NCBI GenBank assembly: GCA_049602155.1
Contig: JBMYRH010000028.1
Location: forward strand, 7,007-71,006
Length of the DNA: 64,000 nt
Source of the DNA: JBMYRH01 sp049602155
GTDB taxonomy: Bacteria; Myxococcota_A; UBA9042; PHBI01; JBMYRH01
Direction: 5' to 3'
Each line of letters begins with the position of its first letter. Positions within the stretch are counted from its first letter, which is position 1. A model generated the notes under the pieces. It saw nothing but the letters and a program-made list of their open reading frames with translations, was not told the origin of the DNA and did no database searches. Below are positions 16,268 to 23,788 of this stretch, piece by piece. The position numbers and the translations under genes are program-made.

Positions 16268-19200
16268 GTGTACCGACCGCTCACGCTCTTCATCCTCGTC
16301 ATCACCTTCGGCTTAAGCTCGACCGCCTCGGCCACGACACCGGTTAAGGGAGCTGAGGCCGCCAAGGATGAGCAGGTCCGTGGCAGCGAGGCCAAGGCGG
16401 CGTCCTGGGATGTCGCCCAGCCCGAGGTCTCAAGTCGCATGCAAGAGATCGACGTCAGGCAGGGGACTTGGATGAGCCTCGACGTCAGCCCTGACGGCAC
16501 ACAGCTCGTCTTTGACCTCTTAGGCGATCTGTATGTGCTCCCCATCGAAGGTGGAGAGGCCAAGGCGCTCACAACGAGCTTGGCCTGGGACATGCAGCCC
16601 CGCTACAGCCCGGACGGTCGATGGCTTGCGTTCACCAGTGATAAGGGCGGTGCCGACAACATCTGGGTGATGCCGGCTGAGGGTGGTGATCCCGTCCAAA
16701 TCACCAAAGAAGACTATCGCCTACTCAACAGCCCTGCTTGGTCACCTGACAGCCTATACATTGTCGCCCGTAAGCACTTCACCTCTCGCAGGAGCCTCGG
16801 GTCGGGCGAGATGTGGCTCTACCACCGCACCGGTGGCAAGGGCGTGCAGATGACCAAGAAGAAGACCAAGCAGAAAGACGAGGGAGAGCCGGTCTTCTCG
16901 CCCGACGGGCGCTACCTCTACTACAGCCGAGATGTCTCACCCGGGGAGACCTTCCGCTACGGCAAGAATTCGGCGGAGGGCATCTACGCCATTGAGCGTT
17001 TGAACCGGGAGACAGGCAGGGTGATTCGCATCGCTGGGGGACCCGGAGGTGCAGCCCGGCCGACCCCATCGCCTGATGGGAAGTGGTTGGCCTTTGTCCG
17101 ACGATACGAGGGGCGCACTGGCCTCGTCATCAAAGACTTGAGCAGCGGTGCAGAGCGGCTGCTGCTTCACCCCATCGAGCGTGACCTTCAGGAGACCTGG
17201 GCGATCCACGGTGTCTACCCGACCTTCGCCTGGACCCCTGACTCTGCGTCTCTGGTCCTCTGGTCCAAGGGGACACTTCACCGCGTGCGCTTGAGCGATG
17301 GCGTCCGCGAAGATATCCCCTTCCACGTCAAGACGACGCGACGGATGCTCACACCGCTGCGGCATCAGGTCGAGGTCGCCCCCGACCGGGTTCAGGCGCG
17401 GATGCTGCGCTGGGTGCGTGTCTCGCCGAACGGGAAGCAGGCCGTCTATCACGCTCTAGGGCACCTCTATATCCAGGACCTCCCCCTCGGCAAGGCGCGA
17501 CGCCTCACCCGGCAGAACGACCACTGGGAGCTGTACCCGGCGTTCTCTGCGGACGGTCGTCACGTGGTCTACACGACCTGGGATGACCAGGCGCTCGGGA
17601 GCGTCCGGATGGTCTCGACGCGCGGTGGGAAAGGGAAGGTGATTAGTCGAGAGCCCGGGCACTACATCTCACCTGTACTCTCACCTGATGGCCGATATGT
17701 CGTTTTCCAACGGGTTGGCGGCGGGTGGCTCACGAGCCCGCGTTGGGCCGAGAAGAAGGGCCTCTTCGCGCTCCCAGTCTCCAAGAAAGGGGCTGAGACA
17801 CGCATCAGTCACACAGGCTCGGATGCGCACTTCGGCGCCCAAAGTGACCGCGTCTTCTTCCTCGACAAGGTCGCCAAGCAGGAGCGAGAGCTCCGAAGCG
17901 CCCGGCTTGATGGTCACGAGCTGCGTCACCATGTCGTGAGCGCGGAGGCGATGAGCTTCCGTGTGTCTCCTGACGAGCGCTGGATCGCTTGGCAAGAGGG
18001 GTACCACGTCTGGGTGAGCCCCTTCGTGAGCGCCGGGCGGACATGGCGGCTTGGCCCGAAAGAGAAGGGCCTCCCGAGGGTGCGCGTCTCCAAGGACTCG
18101 GGCTACAACATGGCCTGGTCCGGTGACAGCAAGCGCCTCCATTGGAACCTCGGACCAGAGCTCTTTACGCGGACCTTAGGGGATGACTTTACCAAGGCTG
18201 GGGAGGGTGAGAGCGCGGACTCAGCGCTCCAAGCGCACACCCTGGGCTTCTCTTTTGCGCATGACAGACCTTCAGGAGGTCTGGCGCTTGTCGGCGCCCG
18301 GCTCGTGACGATGGAGGGCGATGAGATCATCGAAGATGGGACGCTCGTCATCGCAGGCAACCGTATCCAGGCGCTCGGTCCTCGCGACACGACCACAGTG
18401 CCCAAGGGCTTCAAGGTCATCGATGTCAAGGGGATGACCGCGATCCCCGGGCTCATCGACGTGCATGACCACGGGTCTCAAGCTGAGTTCGGAATCACGC
18501 CTGAGCGTAACTGGCAGCATGACGCGACCTTGGCCTTCGGCGTGACGACGATTCATGACCCATCGAACCACTCTCAGAGCATCTTCGCCGCACGCGAGCT
18601 GATCCAGGCGGGCCTGATGACTGGACCGCGGACCTTCTCGACCGGGACAATCCTCTACGGCGCTGAGGGGGCCTTCCGCTCGCGAGTCAACAGCCTTGAA
18701 GACGCCCGTCAACACTTGAGCAGGATGCAGGCGATGGGGGCGTTCTCAGTGAAGAGCTACAACCAACCACGCCGTAATCAGCGTCAGCAAGTGCTCCAGG
18801 CTGCGCGTGAGCTTGGCATGATGGTCGTGCCCGAGGGGGGGGCGCTCTTCCAGCACAACATGTCCATGATTGTGGACGGTCATACGGGCATTGAGCACGC
18901 CATCCCGATCGCCAACGCCTATGAGGATGTCCTCCAGCTGTGGGCCAAGTCCGAGGTCGGCTATACCCCGACCTTGAACGTGGCCTATGGCGGCCTAGGC
19001 GCCGAGCATTATTGGTACCAAGACAGCGAGGTCTACGCCCACCCAAGGCTTCGTCGCTTTGTCCCTGCGCGGGTCCTGGACGCCCGTGGACGCAGGCCGG
19101 CGACAGCCCCACATCACGAGTGGAACCACATCGACGTGGCGCGCTTCGCCAAGCGCCTGATTGACGCAGGTGGTCGCGTGCAAGTCGGTGGGCACGGTCA

Positions 19201-19567
19201 ACGCGAGGGGCTGGGAGCACACTGGGAGATGTGGGCCTTGGCGCAGGGGGGCTTCACGCCCCATGAGGCGCTCCGAAGTGGGACGATGCATGGCGCTTTT
19301 TATCTTGGGCTCGATAAGGACTTGGGATCGCTCAAGCCAGGCAAGCTCGCTGATGTTGCCCTCATCGCTGGCGACCCGCTGGCAGACATTCGAGACTCCG
19401 AGAAGGTCCGCTTCGTCATCGCCAATGGTCGCCTCTACGACGCCAGCACGATGGCGCAACTTTACCCTGACAAGGTGGCCGCGCCGGAGCACTTCTTCAG
19501 CCATGACGGTGTGACGACCGACGCAGAGGTGCGGGGCCAAGACGGGTGCATGGGGTGTATGCACTGA
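16268..19567 (+). CDS. Exported TolB-type propeller/amidohydrolase fusion
   Basis: 1099 residues from a GTG at 16268, chosen because a perfect AGGAGG sits 7 bases upstream and the product then opens with a clean signal peptide (VYRPLTLFILVITFGLSSTASA); a GTG at 16229 is an in-frame alternative. Residues ~50-650 contain repeated propeller blades (SPDGTQLVFDLLGDLYV, SPDGRWLAFTSDKGGADNIW, SPDGRYLYYSRD). From about 670 an amidohydrolase domain begins (GARLVTMEGDEIIEDGTLVIAGNRI) with the metal motif DVHDHG near 731-735, IEHA, and VQVGGHGQREGLGAHWEMW where most amidohydrolases have an Asp. The tail ends GCMGCMH. It is a periplasmic hydrolase, perhaps for peptides or imides; the substrate is unknown. 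Confidence 0.88.
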   Translation: MYRPLTLFILVITFGLSSTASATTPVKGAEAAKDEQVRGSEAKAASWDVAQPEVSSRMQEIDVRQGTWMSLDVSPDGTQLVFDLLGDLYVLPIEGGEAKALTTSLAWDMQPRYSPDGRWLAFTSDKGGADNIWVMPAEGGDPVQITKEDYRLLNSPAWSPDSLYIVARKHFTSRRSLGSGEMWLYHRTGGKGVQMTKKKTKQKDEGEPVFSPDGRYLYYSRDVSPGETFRYGKNSAEGIYAIERLNRETGRVIRIAGGPGGAARPTPSPDGKWLAFVRRYEGRTGLVIKDLSSGAERLLLHPIERDLQETWAIHGVYPTFAWTPDSASLVLWSKGTLHRVRLSDGVREDIPFHVKTTRRMLTPLRHQVEVAPDRVQARMLRWVRVSPNGKQAVYHALGHLYIQDLPLGKARRLTRQNDHWELYPAFSADGRHVVYTTWDDQALGSVRMVSTRGGKGKVISREPGHYISPVLSPDGRYVVFQRVGGGWLTSPRWAEKKGLFALPVSKKGAETRISHTGSDAHFGAQSDRVFFLDKVAKQERELRSARLDGHELRHHVVSAEAMSFRVSPDERWIAWQEGYHVWVSPFVSAGRTWRLGPKEKGLPRVRVSKDSGYNMAWSGDSKRLHWNLGPELFTRTLGDDFTKAGEGESADSALQAHTLGFSFAHDRPSGGLALVGARLVTMEGDEIIEDGTLVIAGNRIQALGPRDTTTVPKGFKVIDVKGMTAIPGLIDVHDHGSQAEFGITPERNWQHDATLAFGVTTIHDPSNHSQSIFAARELIQAGLMTGPRTFSTGTILYGAEGAFRSRVNSLEDARQHLSRMQAMGAFSVKSYNQPRRNQRQQVLQAARELGMMVVPEGGALFQHNMSMIVDGHTGIEHAIPIANAYEDVLQLWAKSEVGYTPTLNVAYGGLGAEHYWYQDSEVYAHPRLRRFVPARVLDARGRRPATAPHHEWNHIDVARFAKRLIDAGGRVQVGGHGQREGLGAHWEMWALAQGGFTPHEALRSGTMHGAFYLGLDKDLGSLKPGKLADVALIAGDPLADIRDSEKVRFVIANGRLYDASTMAQLYPDKVAAPEHFFSHDGVTTDAEVRGQDGCMGCMH

Positions 19568-19843
19568 GACCGCCTCATAAAGACTCAATGTCTCTGGTGA
19601 CAGTGCGATATCGTCCTTGCGAGGGCTGATTGAGCGACGATAGTCTCCGGACGGTTCAAACGAGCACGTCAGATGTGAGTTCACGTGACGTTCGCAGAGT
19701 GTGACAGCCCTCTAGAGCGCGTATTGTGCTCACCGCTGGCCGCCTAGGCTCCTACGGGTTCCAAGCCTCGACGTTGCGTCTATGAGTCAACTTTGGGCGC
19801 TTTGGCAGCGCCAGTTCACAGCGAGAAGACAAGGAGAAGAGTC

Positions 19844-22165
19844 ATGCGTCGTCGAGTTCCTTTTGCTCATCCTCATCCGCCCCGCACAGCCCTCCCCATG
19901 ACGGGTATCGCGCTCATGGTCAGCGCCTTGCTCCTCGCACAAGGCTGCGCGACGGCGCCGGCGGTCGTGAAGATAGACTGCCCCAAGCCTGAGGCGGCCC
20001 CTGCGCCTGAGAAGCGAGCAGATGGCGAGCACTACACAATTGATGACTGGTGGCCGAACCGCCTCGATCTGCGTGTCCTTCGGTCCAACGCGCTCAAGGG
20101 CGATCCGATGGACGCGAGCTTTGACTACGGAGAGGCGTTCTCGAAGGTCGACCTCAAAGCCCTTAAACAAGACATCGAGGCGAGCTTGAAGGACTCCAAA
20201 GCGTGGTGGCCCGCAGATTGGGGGCACTATGGAGGCCTGATGATTCGCTTGGCGTGGCACAGCGCAGGCACCTATCGGGTCACCGATGGCCGCGGCGGTG
20301 CAGCTTCTGGGACCATCCGCTTTGCGCCGCTTAACAGCTGGCCCGATAACGCGAACCTGGACAAGGCACGTCGCCTCCTTTGGCCGGTTAAGCAGAAGTA
20401 TGGCCGAAGCGTCTCCTGGGCTGACCTGATGATCCTGACGGGGAACGTCGCTCTCGAGTCGATGGGCTTCAAGACCCTCGGGTTTGGCGGCGGCCGTGCG
20501 GATGTTTACGAGCCGACGGACATCAATTGGGGCCCTGAGACAGAGTGGCTCGCAGACCAACGACACAGTGAAGACGGCACTGCGTTAGATAAGCGTGTCG
20601 CTGCGAGTCAAATGGGGTTGATCTACGTAAACCCACAAGGCCCTGGCGGGAACTCAGACCCACTCGCCGCTGCGCATCATATCCGACGGACCTTCGCGCG
20701 GATGGCCATGAATGACGAAGAGACCGTCGCGCTCATCGCCGGTGGGCACACCCTCGGCAAAGCGCACGGCGCGGCGATGGCAGCCAAGCACGTGGGAGTC
20801 GAGCCCGAAGGTGCGCCGCTCGAGGAGCAAGGCATGGGGTGGAAGAACTCCTACCGCTCCGGAAAGGGCGCAGACACCATCACCAGTGGCCTGGAGGGGG
20901 CGTGGACTTACACGCCGACACAGTGGTCGCACGACTACTTCTCGAACCTCTTTGAGCACGAATGGGAGCTCGTGACGGGCCCTGGTGGCGCCAAGCAGTG
21001 GTCACCGAAAGGCGAGACTGAGCGAATGGTCCCCGATGCGCACATCAAGGGTAAAGAGCACAAGGTGATGATGCTCACGACCGACCTGTCGCTCATTAAA
21101 GATCCCGCATACCGGGTCATCTCGAAGCGCTTCTATGAGAACCCGAAGAGCTTCGAGGACGCCTTCGCGCGCGCCTGGTTCAAGTTGACGCACCGTGACA
21201 TGGGGCCTCATGTGCGCCTCCTTGGTGCAGAGGTCCCAGAGCCTCAGCTCTGGCAAGACCCAGTGCCTGAGGCGAGCTACAAGGCCATCAATGCGGCAGA
21301 CATCAAAGCCCTGAAGGCGATGATCTTGAAGTCGGGGCTCACCAACGCTCAGCTCGTGAAAGCGGCCTGGTCGGCGGCCTCGAGCTTCCGTGGTACAGAC
21401 CTGCGCGGTGGCGCCAACGGCGCTCGAGTGAGGCTCGCACCCCAGAAAGACTGGGCAGCCAATGAGCCGGCGGAGCTCGCCAAGGTCTTGAGCGGCCTTG
21501 AGGCGGTGCAGACGGCCTTCAACAAAAAGGCGAAGAAGGGCAAGAAGGTCTCCATGGCGGACGTCATCGTCCTCGGCGGCGGTGCGGCTATCGAGCGGGC
21601 GGCGAAGCAGGCGGGGATCACGGTCACCGTGCCCTTCGCTTCAGGTCGCACCGACGCGACTCAGGAGATGACGGACCTCACCTCGTTCGGCCACCTTGAG
21701 CCCGAGACCGATGGGTTCCGTAACTATGTCGGAGCCGCCGCAGGCGATGCCAACACGGCCGAGCGCCTCGTGGAGCGCGCTGACATGCTCTCGCTCAGCG
21801 CGGCAGAGATGGCCGTCCTTGTCGGCGGGCTACGCGTCATCGGGGCCAACCATGGTGGCACGAGTCACGGTGTCTTCACGGAGACGCCGGGGGCATTGAA
21901 CAACCACTTCTTCGTGAACCTCCTCGACAACGGCGTGGTCTGGAAGCGGGCCGCAGCAGGTGATGGGGTGTACGAGGGCCGCGTCCGCGGCAGCGACGCC
22001 GTCAAGTGGACAGGGACCGCTGTCGACTTGGTCTTCGGCTCCAACTCTCAGCTGCGCGCCATCGCCGAGGTGTACGCAGCCGAGGACGCAAAGGAGAAGT
22101 TCGTCAACGACTTCGTCGCCGTGTGGGACAAGGTGATGACGCTCGATCGTTTCGACCTCCGCTAG
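19844..22165 (+). CDS. katG: Catalase-peroxidase with a lipoprotein signal
   Basis: 773 residues from the ATG at 19844, with AAGGAG 7 bases upstream. The N-terminus has a signal ending in the lipobox LAQGC (Cys35), so the enzyme should be exported and acylated, unlike cytosolic KatG. The catalytic domain is complete: distal Arg-Trp-His in IRLAWHSAGTYR, Tyr in MGLIYVNPQGPGG and Met in FARMAMND for the Met-Tyr-Trp adduct, and proximal His in GGHTLGKAHGA. The second, heme-less duplicate domain (from about 480) is also present. It would destroy periplasmic or surface H2O2, possibly from outside attack. A hairpin terminator follows the stop. Confidence 0.95.
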   Translation: MRRRVPFAHPHPPRTALPMTGIALMVSALLLAQGCATAPAVVKIDCPKPEAAPAPEKRADGEHYTIDDWWPNRLDLRVLRSNALKGDPMDASFDYGEAFSKVDLKALKQDIEASLKDSKAWWPADWGHYGGLMIRLAWHSAGTYRVTDGRGGAASGTIRFAPLNSWPDNANLDKARRLLWPVKQKYGRSVSWADLMILTGNVALESMGFKTLGFGGGRADVYEPTDINWGPETEWLADQRHSEDGTALDKRVAASQMGLIYVNPQGPGGNSDPLAAAHHIRRTFARMAMNDEETVALIAGGHTLGKAHGAAMAAKHVGVEPEGAPLEEQGMGWKNSYRSGKGADTITSGLEGAWTYTPTQWSHDYFSNLFEHEWELVTGPGGAKQWSPKGETERMVPDAHIKGKEHKVMMLTTDLSLIKDPAYRVISKRFYENPKSFEDAFARAWFKLTHRDMGPHVRLLGAEVPEPQLWQDPVPEASYKAINAADIKALKAMILKSGLTNAQLVKAAWSAASSFRGTDLRGGANGARVRLAPQKDWAANEPAELAKVLSGLEAVQTAFNKKAKKGKKVSMADVIVLGGGAAIERAAKQAGITVTVPFASGRTDATQEMTDLTSFGHLEPETDGFRNYVGAAAGDANTAERLVERADMLSLSAAEMAVLVGGLRVIGANHGGTSHGVFTETPGALNNHFFVNLLDNGVVWKRAAAGDGVYEGRVRGSDAVKWTGTAVDLVFGSNSQLRAIAEVYAAEDAKEKFVNDFVAVWDKVMTLDRFDLR

Positions 22166-22188
22166 GGGTTGAACGGAGCGCTGTGGCT

Positions 22189-22212
22189 GCTCGCCCTCTC
22201 TGCAGGGCGAGC
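22189..22212 (+). terminator. Hairpin terminator after katG
   Basis: GCTCGCCCT and AGGGCGAGC form a perfect 9-bp stem with a 6-base loop, 23 bases after the katG stop. There is no following T-run, as is common in GC-rich genomes, so termination would rely on the hairpin or on Rho. Confidence 0.6.
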
Positions 22213-22267
22213 GGTCACTGTGACCGGGCGGCGTGGATTGATATCGGCGTTTCGGTGCACATCCGAG

Positions 22268-22738
22268 TTAACGCAGCGGCCAACCCGATTGTACGAAGTC
22301 CGTGCCTGACTCGTGACACCCTGTGCAGCCGGTCGCATCGAAGGACGCGGTCTTTGGGGTCTCTGCGTTCACGAAGCGCTCAAACCAAAACCACCCCTCA
22401 CTGGCGCCCTGGGTCGTCTTGAGCGACAGCGCGTAGCCCCAGACCGTCTGCGCGTCCGCCTCGTACATCACCCGCACGGCGGCTGCACCGGCTGGGTGCG
22501 TGGTGGCGTGGACGTCGAGAGAGTCCCGAAGCGTGGGGTTAATGAAGATCTGCGCCTGGCCATCGGACATCGTGGCCGGTAGGACTCCGGATTCAGCGTC
22601 CCAGGCTTCATAGCAGCCTTGCGCGAACCACGCCTCGAGCGATGGTGTCGAGGTGTCACTCAGCGGGGGACAGAGCGGGTCGTCATCGGCCCCGGGGATG
22701 CACCCCTGGAAGAGCAGGGCGCTGAGGCACAGCCACAC
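22268..22738 (-). CDS. Monoheme c-type cytochrome lipoprotein, cytochrome P460-like
   Basis: 156 residues from a GTG at 22738. The N-terminus WLCLSALLFQGC is a lipoprotein signal with Cys13. One heme motif lies near the C-terminus, CTGCH (Cys138, Cys141, His142), followed by DFV; a late single heme after a beta-rich domain (VRVMYEADAQTVWGYALS, GWFWFE) resembles cytochrome P460, which oxidises hydroxylamine or NO. That assignment is tentative: the cross-linking Lys of P460 cannot be placed. It is 26 bp downstream of another heme lipoprotein gene in the same direction, probably one operon. Confidence 0.6.
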   Translation of the reverse strand: MWLCLSALLFQGCIPGADDDPLCPPLSDTSTPSLEAWFAQGCYEAWDAESGVLPATMSDGQAQIFINPTLRDSLDVHATTHPAGAAAVRVMYEADAQTVWGYALSLKTTQGASEGWFWFERFVNAETPKTASFDATGCTGCHESGTDFVQSGWPLR

Positions 22739-22764
22739 CCCGCAGCGGCGCAGGCGGACCAGGC

Positions 22765-23532
22765 TCAGAGGTTCGCGCCGGTCGCGATCCAGTCGTGGAT
22801 CAGGTCAAGCTGCGCGTCTGTGAGCCCGGTCTCACTGAATGGCGGCATCTTCTGGTCCGCAGTCAGGCAGTCGTCCTCTTGGGGGCGGACACGGACCCAG
22901 AGCATGCTGGCGTCAGGATCGCCGGGAACCACGCGCATCGTCACGTCACAGTTGGTGTCAGTCGACGTCTCCACGTTGACCAAGTTGTCATATGCCGACT
23001 CAAGGCTGTCCATCAGCATCCCACCTGCGTGGCCAGCGTGGCAGTAGCCCGCCGTGCACCCCATGGGCTCCAAGACCTCGTTGAAGACCGTGGCGAAGCT
23101 CACAGGATCGCCCATCGCCGCGTCCTCTGAGGGGCCGGCGTCTTGCTCCTGGGCGTCGACGGATGACGCGTCATCTCCCGATGTGTCGTCTGCGGCGGTG
23201 TCCGAGGCCTCAGCGTCAGAGGGCGCGGGGGCGCTGCCAGCCGTGTCGTCTGCGGCGGCGTCCTCAACCTCTACATCCGCAGGAGCCGGGCTTTCGCCAT
23301 CGGGCTCGTCGACGGCCGTGTCTTCTGCCTCTGGATCTGCCGGGCTCGTGTCCTCTGTGACTGAGTCCGCACCGACGACCTCAGCCTCGTTTGCGTCACT
23401 CTCCATCGAGCCGCCGGGCTCGCTGTCGGTGGCCATATCGGTGTTCGAGTCGGTCACCTCGGGCTCACCGCCACATCCCCAGGTGAGCAGGCAGGTCATC
23501 GTGGCGCATATGAGGAGGTGTGTGGGCCGCAT
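22765..23532 (-). CDS. Heme-binding lipoprotein with CX4CH motif
   Basis: 255 residues. The lipobox LTWGC gives lipid Cys20. Residues 21-140 are an acidic Ala/Asp/Thr linker with imperfect repeats. The C-terminal domain (about 142-255) contains CTAGYCHAGHAGG, a CX4CH heme-type motif (Cys159, Cys164, His165), and a candidate axial Met229 in QKMPPFS, in an arrangement like the cytochrome c-like domains of planctomycete and myxobacterial surface proteins. VVPGDPDASMLWVRV is also typical of that group. It would be an electron carrier or redox partner at the membrane. The same unusual motif occurs in the PHM-like protein at 46736. Confidence 0.65.
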   Translation of the reverse strand: MRPTHLLICATMTCLLTWGCGGEPEVTDSNTDMATDSEPGGSMESDANEAEVVGADSVTEDTSPADPEAEDTAVDEPDGESPAPADVEVEDAAADDTAGSAPAPSDAEASDTAADDTSGDDASSVDAQEQDAGPSEDAAMGDPVSFATVFNEVLEPMGCTAGYCHAGHAGGMLMDSLESAYDNLVNVETSTDTNCDVTMRVVPGDPDASMLWVRVRPQEDDCLTADQKMPPFSETGLTDAQLDLIHDWIATGANL

Positions 23533-23788
23533 GGGTGTCTCTCAGGGCTCACTTGCAGCAGTTCACGCGCAATGCGCCGAGACGCAATCGCAGTGTGTGT
23601 GGGTGGATCGCACCCCGACTCTAGCACGGCACACCGAGGCACTCACTCCGGCTGTCCGGGTGAGTCACCCCGTGGATGAGGGGCGCCAAGGGGGCCCTCA
23701 GATGACGACCCTGGCATAGGTGGCGGCGGAGCTGGGCCTCCAGTCGTTCATCGTCGACTGGAGCCTCAGCCTCGCCACCGCGCTTGCT

